NCBI GenBank assembly: GCA_003506995.1
Contig: DNXB01000172.1
Coordinates: forward strand, 1 to 22,463
Direction: 5' to 3'
DNA: 22,463 nt
Source: Verrucomicrobiales bacterium
Lineage (GTDB): Bacteria; Verrucomicrobiota; Verrucomicrobiia; Verrucomicrobiales; Verrucomicrobiaceae
A program made the translations under genes and the position numbers. The notes beneath the pieces were generated by a model. The model searched no databases. It was not told the origin of the DNA and was given only the letters and a program-made list of their open reading frames with translations. Positions 14,807-21,795 of the stretch are shown piece by piece. Numbering within the stretch: position 1 is the first letter of the stretch; the number at the start of each line of letters is the position of its first letter.

Positions 14807-17725
14807 ATGAGCACCACCACCATCAGCCTTGGCACGGAGGACCGTCTCGCGGTTCTCTATTCGTATCCCAATTTCACGGGAGACAAAAGTTCGCTGGCAG
14901 CCACCATCGAACATTGGTTTGGGCAAACACTCGTACGCGATGGCTGTGCGGGTGCCAAAGCCAGTGTCCGCATCACCGGCGGCACTTATTTTCTCGATCT
15001 CACCGGTCCCGACAATCTCGCCACCAGCTTCGCGGGCTACGCCAAGCGCCTGCCGCAATTCCTCGCCAATGGTTGGGCCGCATGGACCAACGTCGTGCCG
15101 ATGCTCAAGAGCACTGGCAAATGGGATCCGTGTCCTGATGCCGCGCCCTACCTGCCGTGGCGCTTCTTTCTGCCGCACGGCATGCCCATGCTGAATCAAA
15201 AGGCGCTGCTGTTCTTCCATTACCCGCCGATTCGTCTGCTGGAGACCAATCAGGACTATCTCGACGACCCAGTGCCCGTGCGCTGTGAGGAGCTGCTTGC
15301 CGCCAACGGCGTCACTTCGCTCCCTGGCAATCTCGCGAGTGGTGACATCATGCTCTTCAACACCGTCATGGACGCCACGCCCATCGGTGCCGAGGACGAT
15401 CAAGGCTCGAAGAACCCGAAGCAGTGCGCCGCTGACGGCTGCCCCCCCAGTGCCTACGACCCAGAATACGGCCTCATTCCCATTCAGTACTTCCCGGACT
15501 ACCAAAAGGCCCAGGTTTCGCTCCTGCTCAATCCTTCACCCGTCAAAGGCTACACCGCTCCCATCGTCATCTATGGCGCGCATCCGCTGGCGACGTTCAA
15601 CAAGCTCTACGGTACAAACTTGAAGGTGTACCAGACCACGGTCGTCACTGGCATTCTTCCCGGCCTGAAAACGCCCGTGCTCGCCTCCTCACACCCGTAT
15701 GTCTTCTACGGCATGGCCCAAGGCTTCGGCCCTGGTCAAATCGGTGCCGGCAGCATTCTCCCACCCTTCAAGGATGATAAGGGGCAGATGCACTACCCGC
15801 TCAAGGATGCCACCGCGCAGATGATCAAAGACCTCGCCGTCTCCCGCTGGCTGAAGGCCATGTCCGATGATCCCTCGCAACCTGTTGCCGATGTCTGGGC
15901 CGCCGCGCAGAAGTTCTGGAATGATCCTGCGCAAACCGCCGCTGTCAGCAGCCTCGTGCAGCATCAAGGCTCGCTCTGGTACTACAATCCCCCTGCCCTG
16001 GACTTTAAGTTCAAAGTTCCGCTGCAAACCACAAAACCGGCTGCCGTCGTCGCCGCAAAACCAGCGACAGCCACGCCGCGTGCCGCATCAGGCAAGGGCC
16101 TGCAAGTCATTGGCGACAACGGCACGCCTGTGGACTGGTGGTTCATCTACAAGGTCTCGGCGGAATCGCAGTCGCCAGGCAAACAGAAGGCCACCGGCCA
16201 GGAGTTCCTCTATTTCGACTCCGACATGGCCGCCAAGCCCGGCGCGAAGCCCGTTCTCTCCAAGAATCTCATCGACAAGAGCGGTGCGCTGTTTGACACC
16301 TACAGCCAGTTGTTTGCTCCTGCTGCCAAGGCCAACAAAGACCTCGGTTACTTCTGCTACAACGACGAAGACCGTCACGAGCCAGGCAGCGCCACCGCCG
16401 GCACCGGCCCCTCGCCCTGCGGACACTGCAAAGGCGCGCTTGCCTTCGATCTCGCGAGTGATTCCGCCTTCTGGCTCATCCACTCCGTGCCGCTGCTGCC
16501 GATGAGCGCCGAGTTCGACTATCCCGGCACCGGCCTCAAGATGGCGCAGACGATGCTCTGCATCCAGCTCCAGAATGCCGCCGCCACCAAGAACATCGCC
16601 CAGCTCATGCTCGATGCGCACGGCCCCAATGTGCATGTTTCCTCCGACCTGCTCACCAACGCCAACAACAAGGTGAACAACTTCACCAGCCCGCCCGTGA
16701 CCAACGTGCCCGGCAAACTCCGCGCGCTCGACGCGAATGACCCTCGCCTCGCGCTGATGGCGAACAACATCCCCAACAACCATGACGGCTCCAAAATCGA
16801 GCCCTACAGCGGGCAAGTGCCGTTCCAATCCAAGGGCGGCCAGGCCTTCCTCGCCATCGCCAAAAATCGCGCCTGGGGTGACAAAACGGACAAGCTCGAC
16901 GCCACCCTCAAAGACTTCTACGACGACCTCGTCAGCGTCGCGCTCAACGAGAACATCGAAGTCGAAACCTGGGAGAATGCCGGGATCGACAAAACGACCG
17001 GCAAGCTCAAAATTCCGCCGCCCAATGAAAACGGCGAGCAGCATTCAGTCGAGAACATGCTCTCCGTGAACCTCGCCCCCATCGTCAGCCCGCCCGACAT
17101 TCCCTGGTCCTGGGGTGAGGCCGTTGATCACGCCAAGCTCGCCATCTCCGACCATAGCAATCCCGCCGGCACCGACCGCTGGGTCGGCGTCGGCGACATC
17201 AACTTCACCGACTCCATGGAAAAACGCGGCGGCGGCACCTGTGCCTTCATCTGCGAGCCGTTGTGGAACGCGCTGAGCCAGATCCTCCTCGCCACGCCTG
17301 AATCAAAGGCCAAGTCCGCTGGCTCGTCACCCAAGAAACCCGCAGCACCCGCCAAAACGGCTGCGGCCAAGCCTCCGGTGGCGAAGAAAGCCGCCGCTGG
17401 AAAGCCCGTCGCTAAAAAGCAGGCTCTAGCAAAGAAGGCCGTGCCGAAGAAAGCCGCATCGAAGAAGAAACCGGTCAAAAAAGCTGCGCCAAAGAAGAAG
17501 ACGCCCGCCAAGGCGGCGTCGAAGCAAAAAGCTCCGCCCGCCAAGAAGAGCGCAAAGCGCAAGGTCACAGCGAAGAAGAAAACAGCGGTGAAGAAAGCTC
17601 CAGCAAAAAGAGCCACGCCCCAAAAGGCGGCACCGAAGAAGACCTCCAAGAAAGCAGCGCCTAAAAAACCTGCCGCCAAGGCCGTGAAAAAGAAGACGGC
17701 CAAAAAAGCCGGGAAGAAACGTTAG
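14807..17725 (+). CDS. DNase II-like nuclease fused to an unknown N-terminal domain and a histone H1-like lysine-rich tail
   Basis: A 972-residue fusion. Residues 1 to about 408 match the domain of the 10939 gene. A Pro/Ala-rich linker (about 409-432) leads into a domain (about 436-830) with the hallmarks of deoxyribonuclease II. These are DNGTPVDWWFIYK (437-449), the first HxK motif in GHCKGALAFD (His540, Lys542), WLIHSVP (His559, like His132 of mammalian DNase II), a WGDK motif, the second HxK in DHAKLAISD (His775, Lys777), and GDINFTDSMEKRGGGTCAF (796-814). DNase II enzymes cut DNA without metal ions using these histidines. The last 137 residues are almost only Lys, Ala and Pro. Unlike lysosomal DNase II, no signal peptide is seen at the chosen ATG, which follows a CAC-rich leader 34 bp after the esterase. 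Activity is predicted, not shown; the target DNA is unknown. Confidence 0.85.
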   Translation: MSTTTISLGTEDRLAVLYSYPNFTGDKSSLAATIEHWFGQTLVRDGCAGAKASVRITGGTYFLDLTGPDNLATSFAGYAKRLPQFLANGWAAWTNVVPMLKSTGKWDPCPDAAPYLPWRFFLPHGMPMLNQKALLFFHYPPIRLLETNQDYLDDPVPVRCEELLAANGVTSLPGNLASGDIMLFNTVMDATPIGAEDDQGSKNPKQCAADGCPPSAYDPEYGLIPIQYFPDYQKAQVSLLLNPSPVKGYTAPIVIYGAHPLATFNKLYGTNLKVYQTTVVTGILPGLKTPVLASSHPYVFYGMAQGFGPGQIGAGSILPPFKDDKGQMHYPLKDATAQMIKDLAVSRWLKAMSDDPSQPVADVWAAAQKFWNDPAQTAAVSSLVQHQGSLWYYNPPALDFKFKVPLQTTKPAAVVAAKPATATPRAASGKGLQVIGDNGTPVDWWFIYKVSAESQSPGKQKATGQEFLYFDSDMAAKPGAKPVLSKNLIDKSGALFDTYSQLFAPAAKANKDLGYFCYNDEDRHEPGSATAGTGPSPCGHCKGALAFDLASDSAFWLIHSVPLLPMSAEFDYPGTGLKMAQTMLCIQLQNAAATKNIAQLMLDAHGPNVHVSSDLLTNANNKVNNFTSPPVTNVPGKLRALDANDPRLALMANNIPNNHDGSKIEPYSGQVPFQSKGGQAFLAIAKNRAWGDKTDKLDATLKDFYDDLVSVALNENIEVETWENAGIDKTTGKLKIPPPNENGEQHSVENMLSVNLAPIVSPPDIPWSWGEAVDHAKLAISDHSNPAGTDRWVGVGDINFTDSMEKRGGGTCAFICEPLWNALSQILLATPESKAKSAGSSPKKPAAPAKTAAAKPPVAKKAAAGKPVAKKQALAKKAVPKKAASKKKPVKKAAPKKKTPAKAASKQKAPPAKKSAKRKVTAKKKTAVKKAPAKRATPQKAAPKKTSKKAAPKKPAAKAVKKKTAKKAGKKR
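17312..17722 (+). other. Region encoding the Lys/Ala/Pro-rich tail (histone H1-like) of the DNase II fusion
   Basis: Codons 836-972 of the fusion encode repeated AAKK, KKAAPKK and PAKKA-type units with almost no acidic or aromatic residues. Such KAAP-rich tails occur in histone H1, AlgP and HctB-type bacterial proteins, where they bind DNA non-specifically. The tail is continuous and in frame with the nuclease. Its AAG/AAA/GCC repeats make this stretch prone to slippage and length variation. Confidence 0.85.
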
Positions 17726-17732
17726 CAGAACC

Positions 17733-18041
17733 GTGGACGACCTTGCCGAACGCATGCGCTCCGATCTGGAGGAGATCGGGCGCACGTTCATGCCGTTCGG
17801 CAAATACGGGCCGCAGCATTTCCCGCCAAACGGCGTGCCGATTTACGACATCCCGGCGGAATACCTCGGCTGGTTCGCGAACAAGGCCGGATTTCCGAAG
17901 GGACGCCTCGGCGAGCTGCTGCGCATGGTTCACCAAATGAAGGCGGACGGTTCCGACATCGTGTTCGATGTCTTCCGCAAGCGTCATGGCCGCACCGACC
18001 TCAAGCCAGCGAAACGGAAGTCGTGGAAGTTTGAGGAGTGA
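17733..18041 (+). CDS. DUF3820-family small protein
   Basis: A 102-residue protein starting at GTG 17733, seven bases after the nuclease stop; ATG 17754 is an alternative. The pattern MPFGKYGPQHFPPNGVPIYD, then IPAEYLGWFANKAGFPKGRL and GELLRMVHQMK, is that of DUF3820, a small helical family annotated as a putative quorum-sensing-regulated virulence factor from a Pseudomonas member. Its biochemical role is not established. The C-terminus is basic (KPAKRKSWKFEE). The gene ends the long plus-strand run and its last 41 bp overlap the end of fmt on the other strand. It may simply be carried at the operon end rather than share the nuclease's function. Confidence 0.75.
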   Translation: MDDLAERMRSDLEEIGRTFMPFGKYGPQHFPPNGVPIYDIPAEYLGWFANKAGFPKGRLGELLRMVHQMKADGSDIVFDVFRKRHGRTDLKPAKRKSWKFEE

Positions 18042-18966
18042 GCAGCACATCACCCGCCTGTAACGGGTGCCCGCGCAGGAACTCGGCGGCAGACAAACGT
18101 CTGCCGCCTTCGATTTGGACTTCGAGCAGGTTCAGCAGTCCGTTGCCGCAACTGACGACGATGCCATTCGCATCAGCGCTGACAATGGTGCCGGGTGAAG
18201 GGCAGGCATCGGCATTCGGAATGATTTGAGCGCGATGAATCTTCATCTGCACGTCTTTGAGCACACAGGAGGTGCCGGGCCAAGGCGTGAAGGCGCGGAT
18301 GAGGCGGCCGAGCTCGATGGCGGGACGATTCCAAGCGATGCGACCGTCCTGGCGGGTGAGTTTGCGGACGTGTGTGGCTTTGCTGTCGTTTTGTTTCTCA
18401 CGCGGCGGGTTGCCCGAGGCGAGCAGATCGAGCGCTTCTTCGAGCGCGGCGGGGGCTTGTAGCGCGAGTTTGTCGTGAAGACTGCCGCCTGTGTCGTCAT
18501 CGGCGATGGGGAGGCGCTTCATCAGCAGGATGTCACCGGTGTCGAGACCTTCATCCATGAACATGATCGTGACGCCCGTTTCGGAATCGCCGTCACGAAT
18601 CGCGGCCTGGATCGGCGCGGCACCGCGATGACGTGGCAAAAGCGATGCGTGGATGTTCAGGCAGCCGAATTTCGGCACATCGAGCACGGCGCGGGACAAA
18701 ATCTGGCCGTAGGCCACGACGACGGCGACATCGGCGTTGAAGGCTTTCAGTTCCTCGACGGCGTGGCGGATTTTCGGCGGTTGGATGACTTGGATGCCAG
18801 CAGCCAGAGCACTCACCTTGATCTGCGGCGGTGTGAGCACCTGTTTGCGGCCCACGGGCTTGTCCGGCTGCGTGACGACGCCGACGACCTCATGCTTGGT
18901 CGTGTTGAGCAGCCATTCCAAGGATGGAAGGCCAATGTCGCCAGTGCCGATGAAAAGGACGCGCAT
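18001..18966 (-). CDS. fmt: Methionyl-tRNA formyltransferase
   Basis: A 321-residue enzyme that formylates Met-tRNA for translation initiation using 10-formyltetrahydrofolate. The N-terminal Rossmann domain starts MRVLFIGTGDIGLPSL, and the active-site block LNIHASLLPRHRGAAPIQ (103-120) supplies Asn104 and His106. Asp142 in DEGLDTGD matches E. coli Asp144, and the LTRQDGRIAW linker leads into the OB-fold C-terminal domain. Length is normal. The start overlaps the adenylate kinase stop by one base (TGATG on the minus strand), so translation is probably coupled. It is the last gene of the minus-strand operon and converges on the DUF3820 gene with a 41-bp overlap of the coding ends, leaving no room for a separate terminator. 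Confidence 0.95.
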   Translation of the reverse strand: MRVLFIGTGDIGLPSLEWLLNTTKHEVVGVVTQPDKPVGRKQVLTPPQIKVSALAAGIQVIQPPKIRHAVEELKAFNADVAVVVAYGQILSRAVLDVPKFGCLNIHASLLPRHRGAAPIQAAIRDGDSETGVTIMFMDEGLDTGDILLMKRLPIADDDTGGSLHDKLALQAPAALEEALDLLASGNPPREKQNDSKATHVRKLTRQDGRIAWNRPAIELGRLIRAFTPWPGTSCVLKDVQMKIHRAQIIPNADACPSPGTIVSADANGIVVSCGNGLLNLLEVQIEGGRRLSAAEFLRGHPLQAGDVLLTPQTSTTSVSLA

Positions 18967-19601
18967 CAGATCTTCATCTTCTCCAGCTCTTTCCAGGCAT
19001 CGAGCGTCATGACGCCGCCGAGGATGTCGTAGAGCACCTTGGCAGGTGCCTGGCTGGCGTCGATCTCGACGATGCGATCACCGGCATAGTAGTCGAGGAT
19101 CGGCTTGGTCTCGGCCTCGTAGGTGGCGAAGCGGTTTTGGATGACGGTTTCGTTGGCGTCATCGAAGCGGTTGTCCTTCAGGGCGCGTTTGCGCAGGCGG
19201 CGGGCCAGTTCAGTGCGGTCAGGGCAGGAAAGATGGAAGACCTTCAGCACTTCGATGTGGGATTCCATGAACCGGGCCTGCTCCACGTTGCGGGGAATGC
19301 CATCGAGCACGAGGAAGTCGATCTCCGGCTTGAACTGGTGGGAATCGACGCGCTGTTTCACGTTCGCGTTCCAAAGCTGAACAGTCACGTCATCCGGCAC
19401 GAGCTCACCACGGCTGGAATACTCGACGAATTTCTGGCCCAGCGTTGTGCGTGTGTCGAGCGAGCGAAACACATCGCCGCAGGCGAGATGGTGAAAACGG
19501 GGGATGGAGCCGAGCACCTTGCCCTGCGTGCCTTTGCCGCTGCCAGGAGCGCCAAGGATGAGGAGTGTGCGGAATCGTACGGAGGGGGGGGCGTCGGGCA
19601 T
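18966..19601 (-). CDS. adk: Adenylate kinase-like nucleoside monophosphate kinase
   Basis: A 211-residue P-loop kinase that would interconvert AMP, ATP and ADP. The P-loop GAPGSGKGT is at 17-25, followed by the NMP-binding LACGDVFR and a LDGIPRNVEQA motif (LDGFPRT in most Adk proteins). The LID region, with RKRALKDNRFDDANETVIQNRF, is of the short type without zinc-binding cysteines. An extra N-terminal segment (MPDAPPSVRFR) precedes the first strand. The Ile for Phe and Asn for Thr changes in the DGFPRT motif mean it could be a paralogue rather than the only Adk of the cell. It lies 24 bp after the glycosyltransferase stop and overlaps fmt by one base. Confidence 0.82.
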   Translation of the reverse strand: MPDAPPSVRFRTLLILGAPGSGKGTQGKVLGSIPRFHHLACGDVFRSLDTRTTLGQKFVEYSSRGELVPDDVTVQLWNANVKQRVDSHQFKPEIDFLVLDGIPRNVEQARFMESHIEVLKVFHLSCPDRTELARRLRKRALKDNRFDDANETVIQNRFATYEAETKPILDYYAGDRIVEIDASQAPAKVLYDILGGVMTLDAWKELEKMKI

Positions 19602-19625
19602 GATTTCGAAGGGGAGATTAGCACG

Positions 19626-20519
19626 TTACGATTTCGCCACAACTTGCGTGGCGGCGGATTTCACGCGCTCAAAATCGAGATGGGCCAGATCACCACTCTC
19701 CTCGCGTAAAACCTCGACCCAGGGCTGCGGTGGCGCCCAGATGGCAGGATCGGTGGGGCCGAAGAGCAGCAGTGATGGGACGCCGCAGGCTGCTGCCAGA
19801 TGCGAGATGCCGCTGTCGTGGCCGAGAAAGGCCGTGCAGGTGGCAAGACGGGCGGAGAGTTCGGCAAGCGGCAGGGCGTGCCAGTTGGCGTGTCGCTCAA
19901 TCTTCACGCCACGGGCTTCCTCGGCCTCGCCGGTGATGAAAATGACCTCGTGGTCGGAAAATTCGGCCGCCAGCCGCAGCCAGTGCTCCAGCGGCCAGTT
20001 TTTCTTCTGGGAACCGCTGCCAGGATGAATGGCAACGCGTGCTTTGTCATCGAGACGTCGCTCGAAATGCGCACGACACAGATGCTCGTCCTCCAGGAAC
20101 ATGGCAAGCTTTTCCAAGCCCTTGGCGAGCTGCTTGGAAGCGTGTCCGCCTTCGTTTTGCACACGCGGAGAGCACTCGATGAGCGTTTTGACGCCGACAC
20201 GCTCCAGGCTGGCGCGGAACAGGCCATCGGGGTCATAGAGAAAGCTGACGACGAGATTGAAGCCGCGCAGGTGTTCCTCGAGCGCCTCGTCGATGGCCGC
20301 GGTTTTGGCGAAGAGCGCGGCCATCGTGCGGTGTTCGAGGCTGCGGATGGAATCGGCCAGACCGGCGGTGCGGGCGAGTTCAGCGATGGCGGGATAGCCG
20401 ATGACTTCAAGATGGCAGTCAGCGATGGTTTCACGCAGCAGACGGATCGCAGGCAGCGTGAGGATGAAATCGCCAATCGCACCGCCACGAATGACGAGGA
20501 CACGCGGCGGAGGGTTCAT
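19626..20519 (-). CDS. Glycosyltransferase family 9 (ADP-heptose:LPS heptosyltransferase-like)
   Basis: A 297-residue GT-B glycosyltransferase. The N-terminal VLVIRGGAIGDFILTLPAIR has the GDFILTLPA signature of family 9. The donor-binding half includes IHPGSGSQKKNWPLEHW and GHDSGISHLAAACGVPSLLL followed by FGPTDP, the D-x-G-x-x-H-x-A element typical of heptosyltransferases. It probably adds a heptose or related sugar to lipopolysaccharide core on the inner face of the inner membrane. It is somewhat shorter than E. coli WaaC/WaaF (about 325-350). Its ATG overlaps the stop of the upstream membrane protein by one base (TGATG). The acceptor is not predictable. Confidence 0.87.
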   Translation of the reverse strand: MNPPPRVLVIRGGAIGDFILTLPAIRLLRETIADCHLEVIGYPAIAELARTAGLADSIRSLEHRTMAALFAKTAAIDEALEEHLRGFNLVVSFLYDPDGLFRASLERVGVKTLIECSPRVQNEGGHASKQLAKGLEKLAMFLEDEHLCRAHFERRLDDKARVAIHPGSGSQKKNWPLEHWLRLAAEFSDHEVIFITGEAEEARGVKIERHANWHALPLAELSARLATCTAFLGHDSGISHLAAACGVPSLLLFGPTDPAIWAPPQPWVEVLREESGDLAHLDFERVKSAATQVVAKS

Positions 20520-21109
20520 CAGTAGAACAGAAGAGCTGCCACGAGCAGCATCACGCCGTAGCCAATGCCGGAGTACACCGCGAGATTCCAGCGTTGCGGT
20601 TTGGCGAGGAGCCAGTTGATCCAGTCACGCATGAGGAAGGGCATGCCGATGAAGTACATGCCAACGATGATCCAAACGTAGGCGAGGATGGGCAGCAGCA
20701 GGCGGCTGGTCTGCGGCTGGAGAAAGGCGGCGGTGAGCACCGGGCCGGCGACGAGCAGCATCAACGCGCCAAGGGCGCGGACGGCGAGGAATTCCTTCAC
20801 ATAGATCAGCACGGCCACATAGCCACCGATGGTGATCATGATGAAGGTGCGCCGCATGTTGAAGAACTCGCCCATGTCCATGTTCGAGAGGGCGAAGACA
20901 CTCCAGATCACATCAATGGTCAGCAAGATCACGCCCCAGTGGAAGGCGCGGGGGAAGGATTTGAGGAATGCCTGGGTTGGGGCGGTGTTTTTGAGCGCCC
21001 AGACATGGGAAAGGATGAGCGCCAGCGCCACGACGATGCCCGTGCCCTTCAGCGGGATGCCGCCGGTGGGATTTTGGTGGTAGAGGTAGTCGTAGAGATC
21101 CGCAAACAT
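20519..21109 (-). CDS. Hypothetical six-helix integral membrane protein
   Basis: A 196-residue protein of no recognised family. Six hydrophobic segments are visible at about 22-40, 58-76, 86-105, 108-130, 136-158 and 176-196, with short charged loops (MRRTF, KEF, MRDW, KPQRW). The start MFADLYDYLYHQNPTGGIPL is a non-cleaved amphipathic leader. It is the first gene of the four-gene minus-strand operon and its stop overlaps the GT9 start, so a role in envelope or lipopolysaccharide assembly is a reasonable guess by context only. The 128 bp upstream is shared with the divergent NusG-type gene, and no convincing -35/-10 pair was seen there on either strand. Confidence 0.75.
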   Translation of the reverse strand: MFADLYDYLYHQNPTGGIPLKGTGIVVALALILSHVWALKNTAPTQAFLKSFPRAFHWGVILLTIDVIWSVFALSNMDMGEFFNMRRTFIMITIGGYVAVLIYVKEFLAVRALGALMLLVAGPVLTAAFLQPQTSRLLLPILAYVWIIVGMYFIGMPFLMRDWINWLLAKPQRWNLAVYSGIGYGVMLLVAALLFY

Positions 21110-21237
21110 GCGTCAGGCCGGGAAAAAACGGGCGCACAGGTGGCGCAGACCGCCGGGAAGCGCAAACGCGATGTTCCGGGCGTAGGATTGAGGTTGCTGG
21201 CGTGATGGGACGCGACAGCTTAGACCATCCGACCTTG

Positions 21238-21783
21238 ATGAAAGACAAAGACACCACCCCGGCATGGTATGTCGTCCACACACGACCCAAATGCGAGCAC
21301 ATCGCCGCCGCGCTCATGGCGGGGCTTGAGAACGTGGAGGCGTGGTGTCCGCGCATCCGTTTCCAGCGAAACACCCGGCGGGGCAAGGTGTGGTTCGTGG
21401 AGGCGCTGTTTCCGAGCTACTTTTTCGCCAAGTTTGCGCCGGCAGAGTCGCTGCGGGCGGTGAAATACTCCCAGAGCGTGATCAAGGTGGTCGATTTCGG
21501 CGGCAACCTGACGCCCGTGCCGGACCGGGCCATCGAAGAGCTCAAGGCCGAGATGAATCACATCGACATCTGCGAGGTGGAGGTGGGCGTGAAGGTGGGG
21601 GACACCGTGGAACTGACCGAGGGGCCGATGCGCGGGCTGAAGGGCATCGTGAACGCGCTGCTGAGCGGCGCGGACCGGGTGCGCATCCTGCTGGAGTTCC
21701 TGGGCCGCGAGAACGCGGTGGAAGTGCCCATGTCAAAAATCCTCACGGAGCACAAACCGCGTGCAGTGATGGCGGCCCGGTGA
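21238..21783 (+). CDS. NusG-family transcription elongation factor paralogue
   Basis: A 181-residue protein with an N-terminal NGN domain (AWYVVHTRPKCEHIAAALM through YFFAKFAPAESLRAVKYSQS, about residues 9-105) and a C-terminal KOW domain (VGDTVELTEGPMRGLKGIV, about 120-175). It would bind the RNA polymerase clamp and change pausing or termination. The motif WCPRIRFQRNTRRGKVWFVEALFPSYFF resembles RfaH/UpxY-type specialised paralogues more than housekeeping NusG, which normally sits by secE and rplK; neither is here. ATG 21238 is chosen because it begins just before the NGN core; GTG 21202 and ATG 21205 are in frame upstream. It is divergent from the glycosyltransferase operon and 12 bp upstream of the ABC-F gene. 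Confidence 0.87.
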   Translation: MKDKDTTPAWYVVHTRPKCEHIAAALMAGLENVEAWCPRIRFQRNTRRGKVWFVEALFPSYFFAKFAPAESLRAVKYSQSVIKVVDFGGNLTPVPDRAIEELKAEMNHIDICEVEVGVKVGDTVELTEGPMRGLKGIVNALLSGADRVRILLEFLGRENAVEVPMSKILTEHKPRAVMAAR

Positions 21784-21795
21784 TACGCAGAGGCA

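Noticed and set aside
14781..14826. CAC-rich stretch around the nuclease start as a short tandem repeat locus
   Set aside because: It is a short imperfect run partly encoding a Thr tract; too few units to claim phase variation.
17312..17725. A separate histone H1-like gene at the end of the nuclease
   Set aside because: The lysine-rich stretch is in the same uninterrupted frame as the DNase II domain and has no internal start; it is a tail of the fusion.
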